A stretch of 64,000 nucleotides of DNA from Rhodospirillaceae bacterium (GTDB lineage: Bacteria; Pseudomonadota; Alphaproteobacteria; Dongiales; Dongiaceae): the NCBI GenBank assembly GCA_008012315.1, contig SSEL01000013.1, positions 62,001 through 126,000 of the forward strand. The letters are read 5' to 3'. The first letter of the stretch is position 1. Every line of letters starts with the position of its first letter. Below the pieces are notes generated by a model that was not told where the DNA came from, did no database searches, and saw only the letters and a list, made by a program, of their open reading frames with translations. Both the position numbers and the translations under genes were made by a program. This document shows, piece by piece, positions 8,793 to 17,958 of this stretch.

Positions 8793-9998
8793 TCATGCCT
8801 TCGACGGTTGCGCTGCCGGCCGTTTGCGCAGCGACGCCCAGCCCTTGAATCGGCGCGAGGGCTGTTGCCGTTCGCTCACGATCTCGGAAATCTGTCGCAG
8901 GCCGATGGCAGCCTTATGTTTGGCATTTTTGTCGCAAATCACTTTGCCGTCATTGACGGCTTCGATGAAGGCGGTCGGATCGAATGGGATCTGTACCAGC
9001 GGCTTGAGCGAGAGCGTGTTGGCGAAATCCTGGGCGGTGAGGCGGCTGCGCTTCGCCATATCCGCTTTATTGATGACGAGGCGGGGTTCGCGTCCCTCTC
9101 CCCGCTTGGCGCGCAACAATTCCGTCAAATTGCGCGCGTCGCGGAGATTGGCGAGGTCGAGCGTCGCTACCAAGAGGGTTTCATCGGCCAGCAGCATCAG
9201 GTCCTCGACCCAGGTCGCCCAGTAATGCGGCAGATCCAGCACCACGACATCGGCCGTCTGCCGCGCGAGATCGACCAGCTTTTCGATGGCGATCTGGCTG
9301 AGTGTCATAGAGCTGCGCAACATACCGTGGGTGGACAGGATCTGCAGGTTATCGTCCTCGCCGATCATGAAACGCTGCAACAGGGTTTGGTCCAGCCGCT
9401 CCGGGTCGGTCAGGGCATCGATCAAAGGCTGCCGGGGTTCCTCATTAAAGGCGAGCGCCGCCGTGCCGAAAGCGAGATCGAGATCCACCAGGATCGTCCG
9501 CAACTTGGCCTGCGTGGCCAGCAGCCAGGCGACGTTGTGCGCGATGGTGCTGCTGCCAACGCCACCGCGCAGCCCGTAGAAGCCGATTACCTTGCCCTTG
9601 GCAGCCCCTTGGGGGTCGTGTGTCGCCCGCTCGATACTGGCGCTCAGATCGTCGATCGAAGCGGGACTCAGGAGGTAGTCGGCAACGCCCATCGCCATGA
9701 TCCGACGGTAGATCGAAATGTCGTTGACAGCACCGATCACAATGAGTTTCCGCCCCGGTTCTACCACCGACGCAAGACCTTCCAGCCGCTTCAACAGATC
9801 ATCCGCATTGCCGTCATCCTCCACCAAGATGACTTGCGACGCGCCGTTATCGGCATAATGGCCGAGTGCCGCGGCCAGTCCCCCGGCATGCGGCTTGATG
9901 ACGGCCCGGAAAAACGCGGGCAGGTTTTTCAGGCCAAGCGCCGATTCCGCCGTTTCGGGCGTCAGGGAGAAAACGTCAATGCTCAATCGATGGTTCAC
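8793..9998 (-). CDS. cpaE: Tad pilus localisation ATPase-like protein CpaE/TadZ
   Basis: MinD/ParA-superfamily protein with an N-terminal receiver-like domain, about 401 aa. In Tad systems it positions the machinery at the pole. The receiver-like half (residues 1-125) includes VILVEDDGNADD. The deviant Walker A is RGGVGSST at 144-151, with Arg in place of the usual first Lys; TadZ proteins are known to have atypical versions. VVLDLPHYWATW is the Walker B-like region. I chose GTG at 9998: it follows the cpaD stop (TAG, 10012-10014) by 13 bp with AGGA at good spacing, whereas the longer frame would overlap cpaD by 50 bp. Confidence 0.9.
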   Translation of the reverse strand: MNHRLSIDVFSLTPETAESALGLKNLPAFFRAVIKPHAGGLAAALGHYADNGASQVILVEDDGNADDLLKRLEGLASVVEPGRKLIVIGAVNDISIYRRIMAMGVADYLLSPASIDDLSASIERATHDPQGAAKGKVIGFYGLRGGVGSSTIAHNVAWLLATQAKLRTILVDLDLAFGTAALAFNEEPRQPLIDALTDPERLDQTLLQRFMIGEDDNLQILSTHGMLRSSMTLSQIAIEKLVDLARQTADVVVLDLPHYWATWVEDLMLLADETLLVATLDLANLRDARNLTELLRAKRGEGREPRLVINKADMAKRSRLTAQDFANTLSLKPLVQIPFDPTAFIEAVNDGKVICDKNAKHKAAIGLRQISEIVSERQQPSRRFKGWASLRKRPAAQPSKA

Positions 9999-10011
9999 GA
10001 TCCTGTCCTGA

Positions 10012-10710
10012 CTACTGTCCACCGCTGCCGCTACCCGTTGTCCCGAGCGAATAATTGACATCCTGCTTGATGTCGTTGGCGCCCGGAATGGGTTTGCCCT
10101 GCTGATAGTTGTCGACGATCTTCCAGGCCCTGGCGCCGTCGCGGCCGGTGGCGGTCGATGGCATCAGCAGGTCGCGCGGATTGGCCACCATGGCATCGAT
10201 ATTCTTCTGGGTCGCGCAGCCGAAATTGTCGGTATTGGCACCGTCATGGTCATTGGTGATTGCTGAATTCCAGTGGCCGCAGTCACGTGGCGCCGTCGTG
10301 TAGAGTGGAAAGGTCAATTGCGGTCCCGCGGCGACTGGCGATTCCATGACATAAAGGCGGATATCGGATGCCGGCACGCCCTGGGATTGCAGCCAGACGG
10401 CAATGTCGCGCGCCTCGCGCTGCGCGAACGGATCGGAGGCGCGCGGCGCCGTCGAGGTCACGGCAATCGGCGCTTCGCCGTTCTGGCGATAGGCTGCCAG
10501 GAATTCCTGGAGCCTGGCGCGATCGGGGGTGGCGGGTATCTGTTGCTGGAACGGGGCGACGTCGAGATAGGCCGTGCGGCGTTCCGCCGTGGTCGGAAAC
10601 GCCGTATGCGGGTCATAGAGCGAATAAGGCTCGGTGCCGCATGCCGATGTCATCAGCAGGCCGCCCAACATCATGATGGTTCTGATCCGATGTCGCATCT
10701 CTCCGCTCAC
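10012..10710 (-). CDS. cpaD: Tad pilus lipoprotein CpaD
   Basis: Outer-membrane-associated lipoprotein of 232 aa. The N-terminus has a hydrophobic signal ending in LLMTSAC (lipobox), and the rest matches CpaD: an N-domain with a DxRxRLQEFLAAY-like helix, the segment DCGHWNSAITNDHDG, and the C-terminal motif NFGCATQKNIDAMVANPRDLL that is diagnostic of the family. CpaD associates with the CpaC secretin. GTG at 10710 overlaps the cpaC stop (GTGA), which favours coupling; ATG at 10698, with GGAG only 2 nt away, is the alternative start. Confidence 0.9.
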   Translation of the reverse strand: MSGEMRHRIRTIMMLGGLLMTSACGTEPYSLYDPHTAFPTTAERRTAYLDVAPFQQQIPATPDRARLQEFLAAYRQNGEAPIAVTSTAPRASDPFAQREARDIAVWLQSQGVPASDIRLYVMESPVAAGPQLTFPLYTTAPRDCGHWNSAITNDHDGANTDNFGCATQKNIDAMVANPRDLLMPSTATGRDGARAWKIVDNYQQGKPIPGANDIKQDVNYSLGTTGSGSGGQ

Positions 10711-12491
10711 TTCACGATATAGCCGATCGGCCCTTGCAGGGATTGCGGCGCATTGGGATCGGGATGGGGCCGCTTCACATAGATGTTCTGCAGATTGCCC
10801 ATGAAATAGCGATCGAGATCGGTTGCCGGCGCGAAGCCGTCGGTCGGCAAGGCCAGTTGCCGCGGATCGGTCGGCTTTGCAAGCACCACCGAAACCAGGA
10901 TCACCAGTTCCGTCTCGTTTCGCTGGAACGACGTCGATGAGAAAAGCGTACCGAGGATCGGTATATCCATCAGGCCCGGAATGCCATTCAGGCTGCTGAT
11001 GATATCGTTCTGCATCAGCCCCGCGATCATCAGGCTGCCGCCGCTGGGCAGTTCAACGGTGCTGTTGGCGCGCCTTGTCGTGAAACCCTGCACCTGGATG
11101 TCGCCCGCAAGGGTCGGAATCGACACCGCATTCGTCTGCGAGAGTGAACTGACTTCGGTCGATACCTTAAGGCTGATCCGGCCGCTGTCGAGGACGACCG
11201 GCAGGAAGGCGAGACTGACGCCGAAGGGCTTGTATTGAATGGTGATCGTATCGTGGTCCTGCGGCGCCGGCAGGGGATATTCGCCGCCCGCCAGCATGCT
11301 GGCGGTTTCACCCGAGACGGCCAAGAGGTTCGGCTCGGCCAGGGTGCGAATGAATCCATGCTGCTCCAGGATGCGGATGGTTGAATCGAAATTGCCGGCC
11401 GAAATGCCGAGCGTTCCCGCGATATTGGGTCCCAGGCCCAGCGCCGATGTCGCGGCATCGATCGTCAATGGCCCCAAGGTCGTGGGGCTGAGCAGGTTGT
11501 CGATGCCCAGCTCCTTCAACACCGTCTTCTGCGCCTCGGCCACGCGCACGCGCAGCAGGACCTGCTGCTCGCTGGTGACGCGGATCATGTTCACCACGTT
11601 CTCGTCCTTGGCGACGAAACGCCGGGCGATGTTGCGGGCCCGGGCGGCGGCGCCATCCGAACTTGCGCTGCCGGACAGGACGATGGAATCGCCCATGCCG
11701 CTCGCCTGGATATGCTCGCCCGGCAACAAGGTATCGATATTGCTCTGGACGGTCTCGGCATCCGGCTGGACGACGATGTCGACCTTGTGGATCAACTCTC
11801 CATGGGCATCGACGAAAAAGGCATTGGTGTCACCGATCGCCTTGCCGATCAGATAGATCTGCTTCGGTGAGCGGACGACGATGTCGGCAATATCCGGGTT
11901 GCCGATGATGATGTCGCGCACGGCGCTCCCTAGGGCCAGGCCCTTGGTCTTGTTCAGCGGCAGGACGAGCCGGTCGGCAGAATCCGTGGCGGGGGTGGCA
12001 GACTTTGAAAAAGGTGCCGGCACCGGCGCAACGGGAACCGGGATCTCGATTTTTTTCGGCGTGGCCGGAGCGGGTGCCGGTGTCGTCGCAACAACCTGTT
12101 CCTGGGTGATGCTGGCGAGGCTCGGCAGGGCCGCGCCATTGGCTGCAAGCGGCGCCGAGGCAACCGGCGGAACGGGGACAGCCGTCACGGATGGCTCGTC
12201 GTCCAGGGATGATGCGGGTGCCGTTGCATCGCTGATCTGCAGGACCGGCTTTATCTTCGGTGCCGTCGCGGCCGACATTTTATCGGCCTGCTGTTCCGGT
12301 GTCTGGCCAACCATTTTGGCCCAATCAGCGCGTCGCGCCGTATTCGGGGAAGCGATTGTCGGTGATGCAACGACGAGATTCGATTGCCAGCCCGACAAAC
12401 CCGACGTCTCCTGCGCGATGGCCGGTATCGCCAACCCCAGAAAAAATGCCGAGGCGCCGGCCAGGCTGATGAGGCAGGAGGGGAAGCGCAT
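10707..12491 (-). CDS. cpaC: Tad pilus outer-membrane secretin CpaC
   Basis: Secretin forming the outer-membrane channel of the Flp pilus, 594 aa, which is longer than many CpaC proteins. A signal peptide (ending AIAQE) is followed by an A/P-rich low-complexity linker of about 150 residues. The pilus N-terminal domain begins near LVLPLNKTKGLALG, then a BON-like domain (PGEHIQASGMGDSIVLSGSAS region). The C-terminal secretin domain contains LAEPNLLAVSGETASMLAGGEYP, the usual conserved secretin segment, and VELPSGGSLMIAGL. The start is 2 bp after the cpaB stop. The extended A/P linker explains the extra length. Confidence 0.93.
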   Translation of the reverse strand: MRFPSCLISLAGASAFFLGLAIPAIAQETSGLSGWQSNLVVASPTIASPNTARRADWAKMVGQTPEQQADKMSAATAPKIKPVLQISDATAPASSLDDEPSVTAVPVPPVASAPLAANGAALPSLASITQEQVVATTPAPAPATPKKIEIPVPVAPVPAPFSKSATPATDSADRLVLPLNKTKGLALGSAVRDIIIGNPDIADIVVRSPKQIYLIGKAIGDTNAFFVDAHGELIHKVDIVVQPDAETVQSNIDTLLPGEHIQASGMGDSIVLSGSASSDGAAARARNIARRFVAKDENVVNMIRVTSEQQVLLRVRVAEAQKTVLKELGIDNLLSPTTLGPLTIDAATSALGLGPNIAGTLGISAGNFDSTIRILEQHGFIRTLAEPNLLAVSGETASMLAGGEYPLPAPQDHDTITIQYKPFGVSLAFLPVVLDSGRISLKVSTEVSSLSQTNAVSIPTLAGDIQVQGFTTRRANSTVELPSGGSLMIAGLMQNDIISSLNGIPGLMDIPILGTLFSSTSFQRNETELVILVSVVLAKPTDPRQLALPTDGFAPATDLDRYFMGNLQNIYVKRPHPDPNAPQSLQGPIGYIVK

Positions 12492-12493
12492 AA

Positions 12494-13486
12494 TCAGAAA
12501 CTCTGTTCGGAAAGGGCGCCGCCGCGATTGACCCGCACCTTGTCGCTGCTGCCGCCGCTTTTCTTGCCGCCGGCGAGCGCTGCAAGCCCCTTGCTGACTT
12601 CCTTATCCGAGGTGAAAAGGATCGGGTCGTCATAGGTGTCATCAAGCGGCTCGGCCTCCGGCTTGGCGTCGACGACCATGCTGCGCAGGACTAGGCTGAG
12701 GGAACCGAGCTGCTGTGCGGCAAGGAGACGCTCGGCATCCGCCGGTGAAACCTGCAATGTCGCGGTTTTTCCGATCATGGCCGGGCCGTCTTCCTTTTTC
12801 TTCGACAATTGCTGATCGATGGCGAGCACCATGACGTCATGCAGGATGGTTTCCGTCGACCAGTTGACAATAACGTCGCGCTTCTTGTTGTCATTGTCGC
12901 CGACTTCCGAACGGACATTCGATGCCAGCAGCACATCGACCCGGTCACCCGGATTGATGAAGCCGGCTGCGGCGCTTTCGATTGAAATGGGGATGCTGAT
13001 CGCGCGCATGCCCGGCGGCAGGATGGCCGCGACGATGCTTTTATCGCCGGGCTGGATGATGGCCTCCAACCCGATCGGTTCGCCCGCCAGGATACGCCGC
13101 TTGGCGATCGATCCGATGACGATGGTGCCGGTCTGGGTTGCCTGGTCTTCTTCCTTCTTGACCACAGGCATCATGGCGGTCGTATCCGGCTTGCCGGCTG
13201 CATCCGTTGCGGCTTTCGCGATCTGGTCTTCCTTGATGAAGCGGTCTTCCACAGCCGCCTTCGGCCAGTCGGCCCAGCGTATGTCCTCATCTGTCAGCCG
13301 CGTGCCGACGCCAATTTCGCGGGCGGCGACCAGAACCTGGATCATGCCGGCCGGCTTGGCCGGGGCTGCCTGCGTCGTATGCACAGGCACCGGTTTGCGC
13401 ATGTCGAGCCAGGATTTCGCCAGGAAAGCGGCGAGCCCGGCCATCACCACCGCAAACAGAACAAAGGCGATTACGATCGGCCGCAT
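12494..13486 (-). CDS. cpaB: Tad pilus periplasmic protein CpaB (RcpC)
   Basis: Membrane-anchored periplasmic protein of 330 aa that supports the secretin. The N-terminal helix PIVIAFVLFAVVMAGLAAF is followed by a SAF domain: VLVAAREIGVGTRLTDEDIRW, the typical antifreeze-like fold of CpaB. GDRVDVLLAS follows, then the C-terminal TLQVSPADAERLLAAQQLG segment conserved in the family. I start at ATG 13486 because it places the membrane helix at the N-terminus; an in-frame extension upstream lacks sequence of the family. The C-terminal 40 residues are low-complexity and charged. Confidence 0.9.
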   Translation of the reverse strand: MRPIVIAFVLFAVVMAGLAAFLAKSWLDMRKPVPVHTTQAAPAKPAGMIQVLVAAREIGVGTRLTDEDIRWADWPKAAVEDRFIKEDQIAKAATDAAGKPDTTAMMPVVKKEEDQATQTGTIVIGSIAKRRILAGEPIGLEAIIQPGDKSIVAAILPPGMRAISIPISIESAAAGFINPGDRVDVLLASNVRSEVGDNDNKKRDVIVNWSTETILHDVMVLAIDQQLSKKKEDGPAMIGKTATLQVSPADAERLLAAQQLGSLSLVLRSMVVDAKPEAEPLDDTYDDPILFTSDKEVSKGLAALAGGKKSGGSSDKVRVNRGGALSEQSF

Positions 13487-13519
13487 ATCAGGTTCCGCTG
13501 GAGCATGAGCTGTGTCCCC

Positions 13520-13537
13520 GCGCACCGGAAGGTGCGC
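13520..13537. other. Small perfect stem-loop between cpaA and cpaB
   Basis: Seven-bp perfect stem (GCGCACC / GGTGCGC) closed by a GGAA tetraloop, in the 120-bp gap between cpaA and cpaB. No U-tract follows on the transcribed minus strand, so it is more likely an intercistronic RNA hairpin than a terminator. Confidence 0.35.
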
Positions 13538-13606
13538 AAATTTACTATGATCTTGAGGATCTATAGTGAAGGAAGAGTAAAGAGCGTCGGCGCGAAAATA
13601 TTTATT

Positions 13607-14074
13607 CTATGTCTGGAATATTTCCAGTTGGCGGATACAGAAGTCGATTCCGCCCGCCGCGATGGCGATGCCATAAGGCAGGCGCTGATCAATGGTTTCC
13701 CCGGTCGCGAGACGAAGCCGCCGCCATGCCAATATGCCGAGCGCAAGCACGCCGCCGGCAAGCGTGGTCACGAGAAGCAGCCTCGGCAGATCGGCGAAGC
13801 CCGTCCAGAAGGCGAGGGCGGCCAGCAGTTTCACATCGCCACCGCCGAAGAGATTCCAGGCAAACAGCGTGAAGCCGACCGCGAGGACCAGGAGAGCCGA
13901 CGCGAAATGAACGGCAAGGAAGACAGGGTCCGTTTCCGGCCGAAAGAAACTGACGGCGGCCATCAGAGCGATGCCCGCCGTCAACCAGTTCGGAATCACG
14001 TAATGCTTTGCATCCGACACTGCTGCTCCAATAAAGAGGAGGATGCCGGCTATCTGCGCAGTGTCCTTGAGCAT
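13607..14074 (-). CDS. cpaA: Prepilin peptidase CpaA (TadV, A24 aspartic peptidase)
   Basis: Integral-membrane aspartic peptidase of 155 aa that cleaves the Flp prepilin and the pseudopilins. Both catalytic aspartates of the A24 family are visible: D21 in SDAKHYVIPNW and D80 in the GGGDVK motif. Hydrophobic helices lie between and after them. The short form without a methylase domain is standard for Tad systems. The start at ATG 14074 (MLKDT) is chosen; GTG 14086 is an in-frame alternative and neither has a clear ribosome-binding site. The gene follows flp closely, with 58 bp between them. Confidence 0.9.
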   Translation of the reverse strand: MLKDTAQIAGILLFIGAAVSDAKHYVIPNWLTAGIALMAAVSFFRPETDPVFLAVHFASALLVLAVGFTLFAWNLFGGGDVKLLAALAFWTGFADLPRLLLVTTLAGGVLALGILAWRRLRLATGETIDQRLPYGIAIAAGGIDFCIRQLEIFQT

Positions 14075-14132
14075 GCTGACGGTCACTACGATGCGTCGTT
14101 CTATGCGAAGTCTATGTTAACGCTAATCCGCG

Positions 14133-14336
14133 TCAGCCGGGATCGGAAGGCGGAGCTTCGGTACCGGCCCCACCACCAAGTTTTGTCGCAATCTCTTCGA
14201 ATTTCGCCTTCAAGTCGCTACCAATGGTCCCTACCGCGGTGATGATGGCTACGGCAATCAGGGCGGCGATTAGGCCATATTCAATGGCGGTAACGCCCGA
14301 TTTCTCCTTTTTGAACTTACGAACCAACTTCAACAT
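14133..14336 (-). CDS. flp: Flp/Fap-type major pilin
   Basis: Major structural pilin of the Tad pilus, 67 aa. A short basic leader (KLVRKFKKEKSG) ends in the class III cleavage site G/VTAIEYG with the essential Glu at mature position 5, followed by a hydrophobic helix (LIAALIAVAIITAVG). The C-terminal tail is A/G/P-rich. AGGAG lies 8 nt before ATG 14336, which settles the start; a longer frame upstream would place the leader internally. First gene of the leftward Tad run, with a promoter-like sequence at 14433-14460. Confidence 0.95.
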   Translation of the reverse strand: MLKLVRKFKKEKSGVTAIEYGLIAALIAVAIITAVGTIGSDLKAKFEEIATKLGGGAGTEAPPSDPG

Positions 14337-14788
14337 GTCTCTGTCTCCTGACATATCGTTATCCCGGTAGATCATCCCCTTGATCGATGCTTCGTGAATT
14401 CTCGCCGGGAGTCGAAAATTCATCTTGGCTTGAAGATACCCGATCATTTTCGGTCGTCAAATAAAAATACGACACTGTTCTGTACTATCGTTTAGATATT
14501 CAATAAAACGTGCAGAAAACAATGTAAAACGACGCGCGAATATTTTTGTATTTACTTACACATCCATGTGCGTTTCGGTGATACGGCAGCACGTCTGCCG
14601 ACACTCCATTGGATAATGGAAAATGGTTGATGATTGGTGAATATTTGGAATTCCAAGGAGAAATCCATAAATCGGGGCGTCAATACTTTGTTAACCGTAA
14701 ATAATCGGCGCAGCGCCAAGGAATTTGTGGTTTGATAACACGTGCGGCCTCATTGTCTTTCCGAGACACGAGGAGCGTCGATCCGGGG
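14337..14788. other. AT-rich divergent intergenic region between flp and tadE
   Basis: About 450 bp without a convincing gene and clearly more AT-rich than its surroundings. It holds the flp 5' leader and promoter on the minus side and must also hold the promoter of the tadE-like pair on the plus side. I see no strong inverted repeat or second small ORF in it. Confidence 0.6.
14433..14460 (-). promoter_or_regulatory. Putative sigma-70-type promoter of flp
   Basis: Read on the minus strand: TTGACG (14460-14455), a 16-bp spacer, then TATCTT (14438-14433). Transcription would begin near 14426, leaving a leader of about 90 nt before flp. The -35 hexamer is a good match, the -10 a moderate one. 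Confidence 0.45.
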
Positions 14789-15427
14789 ATGCCTGCTATT
14801 CCGATGAAATCTCGCCGATTCATGAAAACGATCTTTCGTTTTGCCCGGCATGCCGAAGGCGTCACGGCGATCGAATTTGCCTTCATCGCCCCGGTGCTGT
14901 TCCTCATCAGCATGGGCATCATCGAAGTCGGCCTGATGATGTTCAATATCTCGACCATCGAAGGCGGCTTGCGGGAGGCGGCGCGCTATGGCGTAACGGG
15001 CCAGGAGGAAACCGACGGCGAGCGCAAAGCGGAAATCGTGTCGGTCCTGAAAAGATATGCCGTCGGCCCGGTCGAGATCGACCCCAATATGATCAGCACG
15101 AAGGTCTATCGAAGCTTCGCGGCAATCGGCCAGCCGGAGCCTTATACCGATACCAACGGCAACAACCAGTATGATCAGGGCGAACCCTATACGGACGTCA
15201 ACGGCAACCATCAATGGGATGCGGACCAGGGCGTCGACAGTCCGGGCACGGGAAACGAGATCGTCCAATACAAGGTCGATTACGACTGGAACATCCTGAC
15301 TCCAGTGATGCGGCAGGTCCTCGGCAAGGATGGAAAATTGCCGATGTCGGCGACCGTTGTCGTGCAGAACGAACCTTGCCCGGTCGGATCGACCTGTACA
15401 TCGGGCGCGGGCGGATGGCAGAACTGA
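14789..15427 (+). CDS. TadE-like minor pilin with calcium-loop repeats
   Basis: Pseudopilin of the TadE family, about 212 aa. The N-terminal prepilin-like region reads FARHAEGVTAIEFAFIAPVL, with the TadE signature E following the cleavage site and a transmembrane helix. Unusually, the periplasmic part carries two D-x-N-x-N-x-x-x-D loops, DTNGNNQYD and DVNGNHQWD, about 15 residues apart (encoded around 15149-15220), followed by DADQGVD. Such loops bind calcium in dockerin/thrombospondin-3-type repeats. The start is uncertain: ATG 14789 (AGGAG 13 nt upstream), 14804 or 14822. The stop overlaps the next gene by one base (TGATG). Confidence 0.8.
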   Translation: MPAIPMKSRRFMKTIFRFARHAEGVTAIEFAFIAPVLFLISMGIIEVGLMMFNISTIEGGLREAARYGVTGQEETDGERKAEIVSVLKRYAVGPVEIDPNMISTKVYRSFAAIGQPEPYTDTNGNNQYDQGEPYTDVNGNHQWDADQGVDSPGTGNEIVQYKVDYDWNILTPVMRQVLGKDGKLPMSATVVVQNEPCPVGSTCTSGAGGWQN

Positions 15428-16020
15428 TGCGGTGCGGCAGGGCCATGAAATTGAGCTTTGGCGCTTTCTGGCGCAATCGCGCCGGCGTCGCTGCTGTGGA
15501 GTTCGCCGCTGCATTGCCGTTCCTGGTGATCCTGGCGCTCGGGGCTTTCGAGGTGCCGCGCGGCTTGATCATCTACCAGAAGGTGACGCGGGTGACGGTC
15601 GAGATCGGCGATCTCGTGGCGCGGCAGCCGGTCGGTATCACCGGCGACCAGTTGCAGGATCTGTTTCTCGGCGGCGGCGAGATCATGAAGCCGTTCAGCT
15701 TCGACAGCGGCGCCGTGATCATCAGCTCCATCACCAGGGGAACCAACCAGCAGCCGAAGATCGCCTGGCAATGCGTCAGCAAGGCGGGTTTCGCCAGCAG
15801 GATCGGCGGTGCTGGCGATACGCCGAGCCTGCCGGCCAATTTCACCATGAATGCCGGTGAGAATGTCATCGTCGCGGAGACAAGCTATAACTTCGCCCCG
15901 GTCTTCGGTTCCCTGATTTGGAGTGGCATGGAATATTACGACGTCGCTTATTTCCGCCCGCGCGGCAATATCCTGTCCGGCATCAGCGGCGGCTGCGACG
16001 GCAATGGCGGTACGTCGTAA
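15427..16020 (+). CDS. TadE/TadF-like minor pilin
   Basis: Second pseudopilin, 197 aa, translationally coupled to the preceding tadE-like gene through a TGATG overlap. A basic leader is followed by NRAGVAAVEFAAALPFLVILALG, the TadE-type cleavage site and helix with Glu at +5. The periplasmic part (about 150 residues) includes two cysteines that could form a disulfide and ends in a Gly-rich tail with one more Cys. Minor pilins of this type are needed for Tad pilus initiation. ATG 15415 and 15445 are alternative starts. The stop is 2 bp from the stop of the convergent tadG. Confidence 0.82.
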   Translation: MRCGRAMKLSFGAFWRNRAGVAAVEFAAALPFLVILALGAFEVPRGLIIYQKVTRVTVEIGDLVARQPVGITGDQLQDLFLGGGEIMKPFSFDSGAVIISSITRGTNQQPKIAWQCVSKAGFASRIGGAGDTPSLPANFTMNAGENVIVAETSYNFAPVFGSLIWSGMEYYDVAYFRPRGNILSGISGGCDGNGGTS

Positions 16021-16022
16021 GC

Positions 16023-17774
16023 CTATTGCGTCAAGCGCAGGGTCGATAGATCGGCCGCGATCTGCTTGAAAGCGCTTTTGAGCTCATCCGTATCCGCCGC
16101 ATTGAAGAAATAGGGCGCATCCTTGCCCGACGCCACATTCTGCAGCAGCGTCGTGTTCGCCGTATTGCGGAACTGAATGACATAGATACGCGCGGCGGAA
16201 GGACCCTTGATCTGTGCAGCCAGCTTCAGAAGGCGATTGTTGAGATTGTTCCACTGGTTAGCTGACCAATAGGTACCCGCAGCCGGCAATGTGCCATGGC
16301 TGGTATTGGTGCCAGCAGGCGGACCGCTCCCGAACACACCCTTATAGGCATCACCATTGGCGCCTTCATTCTGTCCATCGGTGAGAAGGACAATCGCGCG
16401 ATTGCGGGGAAATTTCGTTGAGACTTCTTCATCTGTCAGAGCATCATTGAAAGGTAGGCCGGGCATCAGGACCTGATAGGCCCAGAACAGGCCTTGCGTG
16501 ATGTTGGTGCCGCCGGTCGGGTTTCTGAGACCATCGATTGCTGTGCGGATGGTTGTTCGGCTCGTTTGAAGGCGTGTTATGCCCTTGGAATAACAGGGTG
16601 TGCAGGGTGACTGGTTCTTCCCGAAATCTGGCTTTGCCTTAATCCATTTGGTCGGCGTGCCGTTTGTCGCGGGATAGGAATTGGGATAGCGATTGAGGAG
16701 ATCTTTCGGTATGGAATTACCAATACTGTCGTTCCAATACGCTTGGTCGCAAACCTGCTCATCATCTGTCCATTTGACGCCATTCATCGAGCCGCCGGTC
16801 GTACTATTCCAGTATGTTCTTCTGCCGCGTGAATCGCGAATTACATCGCCCTCTATCGTCGTGATTGGCTGCCACCCGGGCCATGTGCCGGTGTAACCAA
16901 GTGTCAGATCGGCATTTGTATTGTCATCGGCGTCATCAATATAGCGTGCATAGACGCAGCCTTTCCAATTGGCATCTGGCGCACCGAGCAATTTAACGCG
17001 ATGTTGTTTCCCGCCTACGCCATCATCGCTATAGCGTAATACTGAAATGGCCGTATCCTTGCCAGTAGCGGGATTTGTTGCAGTGTCAGTCGTGCTTTCC
17101 ACCTTGGCCCCGGCGTCACCTCCCTTGATATTGACCTTGGCATTCCAAGGCACCAGACCGATATGCAGCAGCTTGTAGGTATCGTTGTCGATGGTGATTT
17201 CCGGTGAATCGTCCTTGTTGTCGAACAGAATGTCCACGAGGTTATCGGCGGCATCGCGGACATCGTCGTCATAGCCGGCCATCGATCCTGACATGTCGAT
17301 CGAGAGAACGACATCCAGCGCCTTCAGGGCGCGGGTCACTTCGGTCGAGGCGGCAACGGTAACCGTATCGATACCGAGCAGGTTGCCGAAGATCGTCTTC
17401 GTCGTCGCACTGGCCGAGACGGTCAGGGTGTTCGACGTCGAATTGGTCGGCTCCTCGATATGCGGTCCGTCGACCGTCGCATCCATATAGCCGACGGGAA
17501 AGTTCGCGTTGAAGAACATCTCGATGTCACTGTCGCGGTTGCTCGACATCATGACCTTGCCGCCGGCCAGCGCCGCGGCGTCGAGCGCTTGCGAGAGTTT
17601 CGATTTCAACAGGAAGGCCCGCGCCGTATCGACACCGATGCCGACGGAGGCGACCATCACCAGCATCGTCGCGGCAACGTAAAGGGCAACCGAGCCGCCG
17701 GTGTCGCGCCAGAAGTATCGCTTGGCACGCAGTGAAAGATCGCGTTGTTTCGACAGGAACGACCGCAGCCGCAT
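16023..17774 (-). CDS. tadG: TadG-like pilus protein with von Willebrand factor A domain
   Basis: Membrane-anchored protein of about 583 aa. The N-terminus has the TadG-type hydrophobic helix (ALYVAATMLVMVASVGIGVD) and the conserved ARAFLLKSKLSQALDAAALAGG. The VWA domain starts near residue 153 with a complete MIDAS motif D160-M-S162-G-S164, and continues to a region around GGTNITQGLFWAYQVL and IVLLTDGQNE, which supplies the later metal-site residues. TadG proteins are thought to anchor or tether the apparatus at the outer surface. GAGGG 6 nt before ATG 17774 selects this start; in-frame ATGs at 17786 and 17816 lack a ribosome-binding site. Confidence 0.85.
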   Translation of the reverse strand: MRLRSFLSKQRDLSLRAKRYFWRDTGGSVALYVAATMLVMVASVGIGVDTARAFLLKSKLSQALDAAALAGGKVMMSSNRDSDIEMFFNANFPVGYMDATVDGPHIEEPTNSTSNTLTVSASATTKTIFGNLLGIDTVTVAASTEVTRALKALDVVLSIDMSGSMAGYDDDVRDAADNLVDILFDNKDDSPEITIDNDTYKLLHIGLVPWNAKVNIKGGDAGAKVESTTDTATNPATGKDTAISVLRYSDDGVGGKQHRVKLLGAPDANWKGCVYARYIDDADDNTNADLTLGYTGTWPGWQPITTIEGDVIRDSRGRRTYWNSTTGGSMNGVKWTDDEQVCDQAYWNDSIGNSIPKDLLNRYPNSYPATNGTPTKWIKAKPDFGKNQSPCTPCYSKGITRLQTSRTTIRTAIDGLRNPTGGTNITQGLFWAYQVLMPGLPFNDALTDEEVSTKFPRNRAIVLLTDGQNEGANGDAYKGVFGSGPPAGTNTSHGTLPAAGTYWSANQWNNLNNRLLKLAAQIKGPSAARIYVIQFRNTANTTLLQNVASGKDAPYFFNAADTDELKSAFKQIAADLSTLRLTQ

Positions 17775-17901
17775 CGGCACCCTCATAGGCAGGCGCGCAT
17801 CATCGCGCCGTATCATGCGATCGGTCTTTTTAGGCCGGATTATTAAAGAAACGATTAATGCGCTGAAATCGTTGGATATTTCGGCGATATTTATGCAAAA
17901 A

Positions 17902-17919
17902 CGCACAATTAAATGTGCG
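17902..17919 (-). terminator. Putative intrinsic terminator after the dehydrogenase gene
   Basis: Six-bp stem (CGCACA / TGTGCG) with a 6-nt loop, followed on the minus strand by TTTTTGC. It lies 40 bp downstream of the stop at 17959 and within the upstream region of tadG. The stem is short, so this is moderate evidence. Confidence 0.5.
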
Positions 17920-17958
17920 CTTCGCTTGTTCCTGATACTGTATTCCTAAAGGCGAATA

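Noticed and set aside
8397..10058. 553-codon frame on the + strand across cpaF and cpaE
   Set aside because: It is antisense to two well-supported Tad genes and has no domain of its own.
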